Assembly (NCBI RefSeq): GCF_000003605.2
Contig: NW_003142877.1
Span: 1 to 21,057, forward strand
Direction of reading: 5' to 3'
DNA: 21,057 bases
Origin: Saccoglossus kowalevskii
Lineage: Eukaryota; Hemichordata; Enteropneusta; Harrimaniidae
In this document: one piece after another, positions 1 through 10,583 of the stretch
Layout of the letters: each line of letters starts with the position of its first letter
Position numbering within the stretch: the stretch's first letter is position 1
The notes under the pieces: generated by a model
Seen by the model: only the letters and a program-made list of their open reading frames with translations
Database searches by the model: none
What the model was told of the DNA's origin: nothing
Position numbers and translations under genes: made by a program

Positions 1-42
1 GAAGAAACAGTACTATAGGAAGAAGATATAATAATAACATAC

Positions 43-183
43 CTTGGAATAGTAGGCTAAGCTATGTTCAATGGGAGAAAGGTGAAATATATCAATTTGT
101 AATTCTTCACATAATTCAAACACTTTCTCATCAAATGGACCCATAAACTGACCACCCAGGTCGCAATAGTCACCTGATGAACC
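43..183 (-). CDS. Flavin amine oxidase (MAO-like), exon 3; gene continues off the left edge
   Basis: A 141-nt, 47-codon exon between a strong acceptor (ctaacattttgcag) and donor (CCAAG/GTATGT). The stretch DLGGQFMGP followed by FELCEELQID matches the conserved DLGG-x-(Y/W/F)-x-GP block and the following helix of monoamine oxidase-type enzymes, directly after the RVGGR block. Order and spacing fit the family. The substrate-binding and C-terminal FAD-binding domains, with any covalent-flavin cysteine, lie outside the window. It therefore cannot be decided whether this is a true MAO, an L-amino acid oxidase or another member. The enzyme class is supported; the substrate is unknown. Confidence 0.85.
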
Positions 184-1054
184 CTGCAAAATGTTAGCAT
201 AGACAATAATAGACACTTCAAAGGACGTGCATGCATGCAAAAATGCAACAAGCAATTGATGCTCAATTGTTTCAATAATAAAATATATACCAGTATGAGC
301 TGAACTTTTTGTTATATTTAACATATCTTTGAATTCAAATAATACTGAGCCCAAAATGCCCCTTGTGATATCATATAGACATATATATGGGTTATTATAT
401 TATGAAAGTTATACTATATGGATATGGAAACAGTTGTAAAATTAAATTTTGGTTAACAACAATTAATTTGAAGCTATCAATCAATTTATTTCCTAAAATA
501 TGTAAAAGAAAATGCACAATAAATTAAGAGAAGGTTTAAATGTCTTTCAAAAGCAGTGGGTTCACCCACCATGCATTCACATTTTATGTAAATAAACAAC
601 ATTTGAATGACATACAAATATTTCACTAAGTGCAGTATAATTTCAGCCATATTGCATGCATGTTGTCATGGCAACCACTTCCCTTTTAATTGTACATTTT
701 TAAATATGTAATTTGAGTAAATGTACATTAATCTCCTTTCAAGGGTGAATATGAATATTGTAAACTTTCCCTGCTAGCAATTTTATGGCATTCTTCAAGA
801 TAAAATGCTGACAATTTGTGTCATATGAGAAATTTTCACTGCTACAAAATTTCACAAACTCACGAAATTCATTAAAATTTGTCTTGATTAAAACGGTAAA
901 CACTTTTATTTCAGTGCACAAATTAAGACATGTTACAGCCAACTAAATTTAATTTGCTGGTTGTGTCAATATCAACAGTTGGAATTACATCGCAAGAAAT
1001 TTTCTTTGCTGCAGAAAAAAGTGTACAAATAATTTAATATTCTATCAAACATAC
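184..1054 (-). other. Intron 2 of the amine oxidase gene
   Basis: AT-rich intron between exons 2 and 3, with a GT start at 1054-1053 and an AG end at 185-184. No coding sequence is seen. It holds one near-palindrome resembling an RFX X-box (662-675) and alternating TGCATGCATGC runs near 228 and 653. Confidence 0.8.
662..675. promoter_or_regulatory. X-box-like palindrome in intron 2
   Basis: GTTGTCATGGCAAC is a 14-bp palindrome with one mismatched pair. It resembles the RFX-family X-box (GTNRCC...RGYAAC) with one deviation. It may be chance; no function is shown. Confidence 0.25.
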
Positions 1055-1149
1055 TTTATGAGTGAGCAGTCTTCCTCCAACTCTACTATCAGCTTCAAGT
1101 ATGACAACATCTATGCCTTTTTCAATCAGGATTTTGGCTGCCATCATGC
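1055..1149 (-). CDS. Flavin amine oxidase (MAO-like), exon 2
   Basis: A 95-nt exon with a strong acceptor (ttgtgactttctacag) and donor (AAA/GTATGT). Two leading bases complete the glycine left open by exon 1, followed by 31 codons. The peptide (MMAAKILIEKGIDVVILEA, then DSRVGGRLLTHK) is the helix, second strand and acidic residue of the FAD-binding Rossmann unit. The E of ILEA is where the adenosine ribose is bound in this family, and RVGGR is the conserved loop after it. It ends on a whole codon, matching the phase of exon 3. Upstream lies intron 1 (1150 to 12088), which contains two retroelements; downstream is an 871-nt intron. Confidence 0.87.
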
Positions 1150-1888
1150 CTGTAGAAAGTCACAAAAGGTTTGGGCAGTGATGAATTGACACAAATTCTA
1201 ACTGTTCAACATTTCACACTTAATTATATGAAGAAATAGTACTATTCCAATCAATTAAGAACACATTTCTTATATATCTATCTACAGTCATTTTCTGGGG
1301 AATCTTTTGAGCAGATCTTTATTTCGGAAGCCTTATTGATTTAGTTAATTTACGTTGGCATAATTTACCTGCCGAGTTGCCGCCAGTTGTGCAGTTGAGT
1401 TGAAAATTCTCAGTAATCTATATGTAATCTATTGACATGAGCTTAGATTTACCAGAACAGTAGATGCATGTAGTATACTCATATTGATCATCATAATAAA
1501 GAACTGGAAGGTTACATTGGTGTTTTGCATTGGGTTACTGGGGCAGCTACAGCCAAAACTCAACAGTCAACAATTTCTGAAACTATAGACATTGCTGTAT
1601 ACAAAAATGTAGCTCTCAGGTGTCACAGCCAATGAGAATAGTGGGATATCGAATAAGACTCAATCTGCATACCGAAGAAACTTTGCTTTAATTTGCAATT
1701 TTGGTTAATAATTTCAGTGTCAATTTTAGGATCTGTGTTATTAGCAGGTTTGACATCTGTACTTGGCTTACCCATGTGCTCTGTGCTTTCCTGTTTCGGT
1801 CATGATTTTTGTTTACCACACTCCCAACCAAATAGTGAGCGTTTCTGCCCTTTCAAATCGATTGTGAAATTAGTTCCATTAGTCAAAT

Positions 1889-3312
1889 TTGATACAATTT
1901 AATAGTCTCTTTTCAGATATAGCTGATGAGGTCATCACACTGACAGACATTAGTCCACATGACAATGAAGTGCCACCAGAGGCACAAATGGGATTGGCTA
2001 GTATTCCCATTGAAAGCCAAACTGAGGAAGAGACAAGTCAACTGCAGAGGTCAGACAGAACAAGGAAACTTACAGAAAAAGGCAAAACAGTATAGAAGTG
2101 GAGTACTATCAAGAAAATTCTGGGAAAAACATTATGATTTAATAACTGCACAGAAACTTGTAACTGAGCCAACCATAGACGAAGAGAAATTGACAGCAGT
2201 CAAATTAGATATTGAAAACTGCTTAGAAATATTGCAAGCTGTGGTTGAAGAGCATTTTAGTGTCCTGCCCGGTGAAGAGAGTACAGTGTTGGAAAAAGCT
2301 CTTGACAAGATTTCTGACAGCTCCACACAGGCCATCAATTTAATAAAGTTCAAATGGTATTTAACAACAACAAAGATTTCATGCCAAGATTCCATATCAA
2401 GCAAGAGCAATCAGAAATTCTTTCCAAAACTTCAAACAGAAGTCGCAGCAGAGGTAGCTGCCTTGATAAGCATGTTGGTAGCCCAAATACCGGTACTCCT
2501 GAACAACAAACAAGAAATGATAGAAAAAATTGAGTTTGAAAATAAAGAAGCTTCAATTGGAAACATAAAGGAAAATGTCAATTTGAGACAGGAATTAGAA
2601 AAACAAAAACTAGCTGCCGAGTTAAAGGCAGAAGAAGCAAAATTGAAAGTGTATCGTGATGAAGAAGATGACTCTGATTCAATTAGCAGCACATCTCAAC
2701 TGTCAAATAATGTGCCTGATCTTAAGCACTTGTTCACAACTGTAAAGAAGGAAACAGGACCTGAGAAATGCGCTCCTTTAACATCCTTCACCAACAAACA
2801 TGAGCAATCACCATACACCAAGAATGTGAACAGAGACACTCAAGCTTACCTACCATCTTCAGGGTTGATGGCAGAAACACACACTGCATATTGCTCCCAA
2901 GCAGAATTGTTTGCCAGGACAATTGCTATGAGCCGTCTACCTATTCCTGAACCCCAAGTCATTACTGGAGATCAACTTCAATAACCAGATGGGATAATGT
3001 CATTTACTACTTTAATCAAAAGTAGAGGCATTCCACAGGTTGAGACAATCCAATATCTGAAATGTTATTTAGGTGCCAATTTGGAAACCCTTTGTCATTA
3101 CAGAAGCCTTCAGATCAAAGTTTGACTTGTGGCAAAAAATCCAAACCAAGTACAGAGAGAGTGTGGATGTTCCCTTTTTTTTATAAGAAATATTGTAGTC
3201 TTTTGAAGCAAAACAATTTAATGTAATGGAACCAGATGGTACTCATACTTACAGGAAGTCGAATGGTTACTCTCGCTCAAAACCCTCAAGAAGGTCTTTA
3301 GCGACTACAGTT
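1889..3312 (+). pseudogene. BEL/Pao gag, 5' part (DUF1759-type), broken
   Basis: The N-terminus is read in one frame up to about 2090 (RSDRTRKLTEKGK, typical of BEL gag). It then shifts to a second frame that stays open to TAA at 2982-2984. That part has a long helical, charged middle (about 2500-2660) and ends in LPIPEPQVITGDQLQ, the hallmark start of the DUF1759 capsid-like domain. The same frame continues past the TAA with matching sequence (FTTLIKSRGIP, then YLKCYLG), so the TAA is a nonsense change inside the domain. A third frame from about 3211 to 3312 carries a Ser/Arg-rich linker (SRSKPSRRSLATTVQ). The true start is not determined; sequence from 1490 to 1888 gave no match I recognise. 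Confidence 0.78.
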
Positions 3313-3323
3313 CAAGTGAGTTT

Positions 3324-3334
3324 CAAGATGGCGG
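3324..3334 (+). promoter_or_regulatory. YY1-like motif at the LINE 5' end
   Basis: CAAGATGGCGG lies within about 10-20 bases of the inferred LINE start. It matches the YY1 core; a similar site at the start of mammalian L1 positions its transcription start. Function here is inferred. Confidence 0.45.
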
Positions 3335-3475
3335 AGTGGTAAGACGTGTCGTGTATGGTCTCCGCAATTTATTTTCTGAATTAACACTATTAGTCTAGCA
3401 AATGGTCTTTAATTGGAATTGCTACTTTTATAGTAACATTACCGTCAACTCACATACTTGGTAATATTGTGCTTT

Positions 3476-4347
3476 ATGAAACCTAGGAAAGGGAAAAGAC
3501 GTAGAATTGCATCGCCTACAAGCCCAACCAACGTGTTGAATATGACGTCAATGGAAACCGTGAGTACTGAGAAAGTGGATGTTTGTGGTCAAACGCAAGG
3601 TACAACCATGAACGATTTTCCCAAACTTAGCTCCCCAGAGTTGAAAATTTTAGCCGGCATTCTCACGAAGCAGAACTGTGATTTGGCTGAACAAATTTCA
3701 AAGGTTAAGAACGAGTTAACGGCGGAAATCGCAACTATAACAGGAAAGTTGGAAACTAATACCACCGACGTGGCTGATTTGAAAACAAAGGTTAATGACA
3801 TTGATAAAGGTGTTGAACACCTGCATGCAGAGAATGAGTATTTACGTGCCTTATTACTCAAAGAGCGTTGTGAACGTACAGTAGCTCAGATACAATTAGT
3901 AAGATACAGTCGCAAAACAGATGTTATTTGTCGTGGGATACCCTGTGAAAGCGACGAAGATATAGAACAAAAAATTCACGTTCTTTTCAAGGAACGGTTA
4001 AAACTCCCCTCTGTCGAAAGGATGAATTTTAGTAGTACCCAGTACACACCGCTTATCTAAGTCTACCATGGACCGACCACGGCCCCCAGTTCTGGTACGA
4101 TGTCTTACTATTAAGGACAGGGATGAAATTCTTGGTCGCGGGAGAATGTTGAAGGACTCTAATATCACTATTCATGAACATTTACCACCAGCGCTACAAA
4201 AAGCTTGAAATAAATTACTACTGGCATTCTACAATGCAAAAAAAGGACAGTTCGAAAGTTCAGATCAAAGTGCCACCAAGAGACACCTGCGCCCTGCTAA
4301 TCGTCGATGGTAAAATAATCAAGAGAGTTGACTCTGCTGAGGATTGA
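3476..4347 (+). pseudogene. LINE ORF1 (L1 ORF1p-like RNA-binding protein), broken
   Basis: The start is ATG 3476. The N-terminus is basic (KPRKGKRRR). A coiled-coil stretch runs from about 3660 to 3870 with regular hydrophobic spacing and few prolines. An RRM-like segment (DVICRGIPCESDEDI) follows, then the C-terminal domain (RPRPPVLVRCLTIKDRDEIL and LKDSNITIHEHLPPALQKA). L1 ORF1 proteins trimerise by the coiled coil and coat the element's RNA. The first frame stops at 4058-4060. Homology resumes in a second frame by about 4050, meets TGA at 4206 where an Arg codon (CGA) is expected, and ends in a third frame with VDGKIIKRVDSAED before TGA 4345. That gives two frameshifts and one nonsense change. 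Confidence 0.8.
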
Positions 4348-4712
4348 GTCATATTATTTATAAATAATTCCGTAGTAATATTTACTTTGTTTTTAATGCT
4401 AGTTTATTACTGTTTATGGAGACCAACCCGAATATGATGATATTATTTGTTTCCGTCAATTTGTTGTGTTTCTTTATGTTACTTTCAATTGTGCAAAGTG
4501 ATAATATGTTTATTTTGCTTTCTTCTATCAGTCGTTTATCTCTTGGTATTTTGTTGTACTTGTTGTTTTGTTACTTGTCTAGTAGTAAGATACATACGTG
4601 TAATACAATTCGCCCCATGCAATGCTCGTTCACAGTAGTTAAATATTTTCCCCATTACCAAATTTGGTATGGACCACTCATATTATATAAAACATGTATT
4701 AGAAATGAAACA

Positions 4713-7700
4713 ATTAAAAGTCGGAATTGCATCTGATAATTGTAATGGTTTGGCTAATACCGACAAAAGATGGGGAATATTTACATAGTTGAAAGGGAAA
4801 CCTCACAATATATTTTGTTTACAGGAGACTCACTCAGTGGCATGTAACGAACGTTATTGGAAATCAGATTGGGGGGGCCGAAATAATATTTAGTCATGGT
4901 GCAACCAATCAATGCGCGGTAGCTATTTGCTTGAAAAACAACTTTTCATATGTAATTAACAATATTAGACACGATACAGATGGTCAGTGGATTATGGCCG
5001 ACATAGCAGTTGATTCACTTCGTTTTGTTTTGTTTTGTTGTGTTTATATGGACCTAATGTAGACAGTCCTGATTTTTTTTGATAGTGTTAACTCAAATCT
5101 TAGTGAATTTTGTGAACATACTTTAGAAGTAATTGTCTGTGGAGATTTTAATACCGTGTTTAATGAATCTATTGACAGAGCGGGTACTAATTTACATAAT
5201 TATCACCCAAAATCACGAGATAGTACTAATAATTTAATGTTCACTTGGGATGCAATGGATGTTTGGCGATTACGCAACCAGACCTCTAGACGGTATTCCT
5301 GGCGAAGGGGGACAAGAGCTAGTCGAATTGATTATATTTTGATTCCTTTCTCCTTTGTAGCAAAGGTTACTATGGCAACTATAGGTGAACAGCTTCGTTC
5401 TGACCATTGTTTAATATTTGTCTGTATTGAAACTAGTATTTTGTAGCGTGGTAAAGGGTATTGGCACTTTAATACTTCACTTTTGAGTGACAGTGAATTT
5501 CTCAACCAGTCGAAGCAATTTATTACAGAATTTTTTGAAGTTAATACTGGGACCTCGACTCCACACAATGTTTGGGATGCTTTTAAATGTGCATTTAGAG
5601 GTCATTGTATAAAATATAGTTCATATAAATGTAAGCAATATAAAGAAAGGGAAAAGAAACTCCTAGACGAAATCAATAAATTACAAAATTTAATTGACTC
5701 TGTAGATATCCCTAATGTCGACAGTTTGCAAGAACTCGCAATAAAACAGGATGAACTACAATCATATTATTCAATGAAAACAGCCGGTCTCACTATCCGT
5801 GCGAAAGCACGCTGGATGTTAGCTGGTAAACGACCAACTAAGTATTTTTTAAATTTAATTCAAAGGAATTGTTCTCGAAAGAATCTAAAACAAATTATCA
5901 CTCACAAATGGTACGATAATTAGTAATCCGGAAGATATTCTAAACGAGGAAGTGGACTTTTATAGCAAATTATATTCTTTGGATGAAGAAGTTGAACCAT
6001 CAGAGAAAGATTATGGTGAATTTTTCCCTGTAAATTACAATTCTGTTAGTGAATCGAAAAAGTCATTGTGCAAGGGTATGATCACAGTGTCCGAGTTACG
6101 TAATGCAATCAACTCTTTTCCACCTGGGAAATCACCTGGTTTAGATGGTACTCCGGTGGAAGTTTAGAAGTGTTTTTTTACACAGATAGCCCCCAACATG
6201 CTTCACTGTTTTGAATATTCATATGAATGCAGTCAAATGTCATTGTCACAAAAAACCGGGCTACTAACTTTGCTTCTCAAAAAGGATGCCCAGGGCAAAG
6301 ACAAAGACCCAGTGTTTTTAAAAAATTGGAGACCACTAACTCTTTTGTGCTGTGATGTCCGTATCCTTGCAAAATGTCTTTCTCTTCGTGTGAAACATGT
6401 GATCTCAGATATTATTAATGAAGACCAAACTGGGTTCATTCATGGTCGATTTATTGCAGACAATATTCGAAGGTTGCTGGAAATTATGATACGTATGAAA
6501 AAAATGATGAACCGGGATTGGTCTTTATAGCTGATTTTGAAAAAGCATTTGATAAGTTGAGATGGGATTTAATTATAAAAAGTTTAGAATATTTTAATTT
6601 TGGTCAATTATTTGTAACCTGGGTGAAACTCATGTACCGGGATATTAGTAGCCGTATAATCAATAATGGTAATATTTCAATGCAGTTTGGTCTCTCCCGT
6701 GGTGTTAGACAGGGTTGCCCCATGTCACCTTACCTGTTTATCATTTGTGTTGAGCTTTTGACCAACAGAGTGAGACGCTGTGACAAAATTTAAGGTTTAT
6801 ATACAGGTCCCATAGAGAATAAGATCTCTCAATATGCGGATGACACGAATTTCCCGACGTATCCTTCCCACGAATCACTTAACTCGTTGCTAAGTATTTT
6901 GTCTAATTTTGCAATTATTTCTGGGTTGAAACCAAATTATGATAAATGCAAAGTCTTGAGGGTTGGGTCTATAAAAAATACAAACTTCACTATTGAAACA
7001 TCTCAGCCTGTAACCTGGGCTGACGGTTCTGTTGATGTGCTTGGAATACATCTTCCTGTTGATTATTCACAAATAACTACATTAAACTTTAATTATCGCA
7101 TTGAAAAAGTGAGAAAGTTGTTGCAGTCATAGAAGGGCATGGGTCTGACAGTATATGGTAAAATAACGATTATAAAATCTTTGGCGATTTCGCAATTTAC
7201 TTACTTGTTTATGTCTCTTCCCTCCCCGGACGCGGCTTTTTTAAAAAATATGATAATATAGTTTTCCAGTTTTTATGGGGAGGTAAACGTAATTGGGTTA
7301 AAAAAGACGATGTATACAAACCATATGATAAAGGTGGCCTCAACCTAACCAATTTAAGAGAATTCAATGCTGCATTAAAAGCAGCTTGGATTCCGAGACT
7401 TTATTGTAATACAAAGTCTTTCTGTAGTGTATATTACAAAGCCATACTAGGTCAATTTGGTGGTATTTTACTCTTCTTCGCAAATTTAGAAAAAAAAGAC
7501 CATAGTACTCTCGACCCATTACCCTCCACTGTTTTGAAAGAAGTTATTTATCCATGGCTGCAATATAACTATACCCCAATTGATAAAATAGATAACATTT
7601 TGAAGGAAATAATTTGGAACAATTCCATTGTACGCATCAACAGTGACCCTATTGTATGGAAACAATTTATAGATGCTGGTATTATCTTTATCAATGATTT

Positions 7701-8432
7701 ATTCTGTGAGACATGTACATTTATGAAATATGATGAATTTATTGTAAAGTTTGGTAAGTTATGTACACATCACGAGTATAATCAGTTGGTATCAGCCATC
7801 CCATCTACTTGGAAAAAAACAAAGCCGAATAATGAAAAGATTTGGGTATGTATGCCAAATATGCGCAAAAAAAACATGGTTAACAGGTGATAAAATTAAC
7901 AGAGATATTTACACGTATTTATTGAATTTGCATAGTTCAAATGATATCCCCTTGCATATTAAACACTATTGGCATGACATTCTTGACTGCAGCATTCCGT
8001 GGAAAATAGTGTTTTTGCTTCCTTACAATGGATCCCAAATTAAGACATTTTCAATACAAGCTTATTATGAAATTTTTGCCATCAAATCGTCTTCTTCACT
8101 CAAGGAATATGATTGATGATCCTGTATGTACGTTTTGTAAGGAAGTAATAGAGGACTATTTTCATCTCTTCTGGGATTGCGTTTTTATTTCAAAATTCTG
8201 GTCATGCGCATTACAGTGGTATCGTACTATAACACATTCCAGCATATCATTAAATGCAATGAAATGTATCCTTGGTGATGTCGAAAACCATGCCAATATA
8301 TTATTTAATGCATTTCTCCTGATGGGTCGATACTACATCTATCTTTGTAAAATATTGGGAAATAGTATCAACATGAATTGTTTTAAGCTGTATGTTAAAT
8401 CTGTGTATACTGTTGAAAATCAAAGTGCATGA
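4713..8432 (+). pseudogene. LINE ORF2 (endonuclease and reverse transcriptase), broken
   Basis: About 3.7 kb, near the length of an intact L1 ORF2. The endonuclease domain (about 4713-5446) has LQETH (QETH at 4822-4833), YGPN near 5048, GDFN at 5141-5152, SRIDYIL near 5320, and SDH near 5400, all apurinic-type endonuclease blocks. Reverse transcriptase (about 6250-7130) has NWRPLTLL, EDQTGFIHGR, a motif A region ADFEKAFDKL, GVRQGCPMSP, and the catalytic YADD at 6833-6844, still intact. The C-terminal zinc motif (8127-8180) is CTFC...HLFWDC. I count roughly ten or more stops and frameshifts, for example TAG in the endonuclease near 4786 and 4888 and a frame change between 5446 and 5483, so no active protein can be made. 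Confidence 0.85.
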
Positions 8433-8613
8433 ATGAACGGAAAGCAATCTGAGCTTGTGGGGTGGGGTGCGTTTGTACAATACTTTTAAATATAACTACT
8501 AGTTGTGAACTCTTTCTTCGTTTGTCTGTACATGGGTACACTTTTCTTTTTCTGTACAATGTCGTGTATTTATGTGGTTATCTTCTAAGAAAAAAAAAAA
8601 CTTTTCCCAGAGA

Positions 8614-9268
8614 ACCATGGACCAAAGAGACTTTATAATCATGAAAAAAGACCTCTGTTTTGGATGTTTTGGAGAAAGTCACATGTCAACACAATGCTGA
8701 CAATGCAGATCTGCTGACTCCTAAGCAGGACTGCCCAGTTGGTTTGTTAATTGGATACAACTGCCCAAGTGCTTTAGCACCTCAGAATTGCGTCTTAGGC
8801 AGTGGCAACCAACCATATGATGTAGAAACTAAACTCAATACGTGACGTATGTATATAAGACACCAGTAAAAGAAGTCACCATTGCTGATTTACTAGTAGA
8901 AATAGACTTCAGAGATGAAGATCATATACATAAGTTTAAAAAAATCATATGAAATGGTATTTGGCAGAGGGAAGATGGGTATTATGAGATGCCGCTACCA
9001 TTTAGGAATGGAAAACCTCCACAGTTACCAAATAATCGTCAAGCAACCATGCATCGTGCTATAGGCTTGTTGAAACAATTCCAGAGAAAACCAGAATATC
9101 AAAATATTACACCACTTTCATGAGAGAGATTCTAAGGATAGATGATGTGGTAATGGTCCCTCATGATGAGCAACTGACATCAACACCATGGTATATACCT
9201 CATCATGGAGTATACCATCCCAGAAAACCAAATAAAGTGAGAGGTATTTTTGATTGCTCGTTACCAGG
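8614..9268 (+). pseudogene. BEL/Pao gag zinc knuckle to reverse transcriptase start, broken
   Basis: Resumes the BEL/Pao polyprotein after the LINE. QRDFIIMKKDLCFGC is followed by a CCHC zinc knuckle (C-x2-C-x4-H-x4-C, 8656-8697). Within about 30 bases the frame changes to PVGLLIGYNCPSALAP, which in intact elements lies near the end of the protease region, so most of the aspartic protease is missing. Then come TPVKEV, QREDGYYEMPLPFR and PNNR, and in another frame WYIPHHGVYHPRKPNK and FDCS, the N-terminal blocks of BEL/Pao reverse transcriptase. Stops interrupt at 8842 and about 8950. Homology ends near 9270, before the catalytic YVDD. Confidence 0.8.
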
Positions 9269-9549
9269 GTTTAAGCTTGAACAACCACCTTTTATTGTCA
9301 GGCCAATATACCATAATTGCTCTATTAGTAGTGCATGTATTAAGGTAGCCAGACTCTTATTTGTGTTACGATTCTCACATTTATTTATTTATTGATAAAA
9401 TGTACTTTAAATTTTCATCTGATAAAGTCAACATAACATAGAATGTCATGTACCGGGTATGTTGGTTAAAATGTACATTTTCTGAACCCTTACCAAATGT
9501 GCAAAAAGTATACAACTTCTGAATAAATTTGTACATTTTATGTATAATT

Positions 9550-9691
9550 TTTGTATACAGGAAGTACCCTATATTATGAATAGATTTGTATACAAAAAGT
9601 ATGCAAATACTATGCAAATAGTGTACAAAAAATGGACTTTTGTATACAAGAAGTATCCCATATTAGGAACACTTTTGTATACAAAAATTGT
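9550..9691. repeat. Two diverged direct copies, 89-bp period, with TTGTATACAA palindromes
   Basis: The block at 9550-9600 recurs at 9639-9690 with a few changes. Each copy starts with TTTGTATACA, has a middle like GAAGTACCCTATATTA, and ends with TTTGTATACAAAAA. The 10-bp palindrome TTGTATACAA or near forms of it occur repeatedly. The stretch 9400-10150 is otherwise AT-rich with no gene seen. Confidence 0.7.
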
Positions 9692-10161
9692 ACAAAAATC
9701 AATTCATAAAATGGGCATTTATTTAAAAATAATAAAATTTAACTTCATTGTGTGTTTCATTTGCCCCAGTTCATGGTCATATTACACAACAGCATGTATT
9801 TGTATTTACCCATACTTACATTTAGAATTCAATTTATCAATTGTTTACGCTTACCAGACTAACCATGGTACATTCATTACAACCTATATTGTATCTGTTT
9901 GACATATATGTGAGCAAAGGATGTACAACAAACAGATTGTGATGAGTGTAATACTGATTTATTTCATTGTATTTTCCTCAACTGATAATGACAAAACTGG
10001 ATATATAATGGAAAATTAAATTAATTAATATTCAATTAAATTCCATATTTTTGTACAGTTTATGTATACATATTTTGTATTATTGGGCCTAGTTTATTTA
10101 GTTTCTAAGTTTATTCAGATTCTAAGTCAAATTTACTAATGTAAATAGTACTAATGTGAGT

Positions 10162-10207
10162 GCTGTTCACCTTTCTTGAGTGTGCGAGGGCGCTGTTCAC
10201 CCTTGAG
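10162..10207. repeat. Short direct duplication around a GAGGGCGC motif
   Basis: GCTGTTCACCTTTCTTGAG (10162-10180) and GCTGTTCACCCTTGAG (10192-10207) are near copies about 30 bp apart, separated by TGTGCGAGGGC. No coding role is seen. Confidence 0.6.
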
Positions 10208-10371
10208 TCTTATTTATATTTTCACAGTTTCTGCCATTTTAGCTTTGAAATTGATCACTTTCAGACTATCGACCTCAGTGTAAATGTTAAACTAGTTTCG
10301 AGACCCTTTGAAAGTAGAAAGACATAAACTTGCAGTCAAAATAATAAGAAGCTATTTAACTGACTATTTAA

Positions 10372-10581
10372 TTTTTCATTTTACTGACATGTTCTTATTA
10401 CCATATTTTCTTGCAAGTTGCAAAACATGGTCATACATGTCATTGCTACGGCATTCTAAATGTGCGGTTTACTGTTGATCGTGAAGCCCGTCCAGCAGGA
10501 ATTATTTCAGAGCAAATGGTGGCTGCTAGGATGATATCAAGTGTAGATGAAGGGAGAGAAAGTGTCAGTTTCTCGCTCTAG
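10372..10581 (+). other. Unrecognised 69-codon open stretch
   Basis: Open from after a stop at 10369 to TAG 10579. The second half (HGHTCHCYGILNVRFTVDRE) looks protein-like and is preceded by a plausible splice acceptor (ccatattttcttgcaag, ending 10417). No early ATG is present and the family is not recognised. It sits in intron 1 on the opposite strand to the amine oxidase, so it may be a fragment of a further mobile element. Open stretches of this size also occur by chance in this DNA. Confidence 0.18.
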
Positions 10582-10583
10582 TA

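Larger units (their letters stand above)
3315..8600 (+). mobile_element. L1/Tx1-type LINE, near full length, inactive
   Basis: A non-LTR retrotransposon of about 5.3 kb with the usual layout: a short 5' UTR starting near CAAGATGGCGG (3324-3334), ORF1 (3476-4347), ORF2 with endonuclease, reverse transcriptase and C-terminal CCHC domain (about 4713-8432), a short 3' UTR, and an 11-A tail (8590-8600). Protein blocks resemble the L1/Tx1 group. Both ORFs carry many stops and frameshifts. The element interrupts a BEL/Pao gag linker, so it is the younger insertion. No clear target-site duplication is visible. The 5' limit is estimated from where the BEL linker ends. Confidence 0.85.
1889..9270 (+). 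mobile_element. BEL/Pao LTR retrotransposon remnant, split by a LINE
   Basis: Two segments, 1889-3314 and about 8601-9270, read as successive parts of one BEL/Pao polyprotein: gag N-terminus, DUF1759-type gag core, serine/arginine-rich linker, CCHC knuckle, the end of the protease region, and the start of reverse transcriptase. The reverse transcriptase stops soon after its FDCS block near 9270. No RNase H, integrase or recognisable LTRs are seen. There are several stops and frameshifts and at least one internal deletion, so the copy cannot move on its own. It is antisense to the amine oxidase gene. Confidence 0.8.

Noticed and set aside
1369..1410. Minus-strand TGGNSAG with a good donor and matching phase, at first taken as the FAD-loop exon
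   Set aside because: It lacks the middle glycine of GxGxxG, has no upstream acceptor or start, and exon 1 at 12140-12089 fits far better.
1693..1902. 69-codon plus-strand open frame
   Set aside because: No recognised family; lies just before the BEL gag and overlaps its start region in another frame.
4416..4736. 106-codon open frame with hydrophobic runs
   Set aside because: It falls in the spacer between LINE ORF1 and ORF2 and out of frame with the ORF2 start; AT-rich chance frame.
9540..9902. 120-codon open frame rich in YKK and IHK
   Set aside because: It is produced by the 89-bp repeat and AT-rich sequence; no domain and low complexity.
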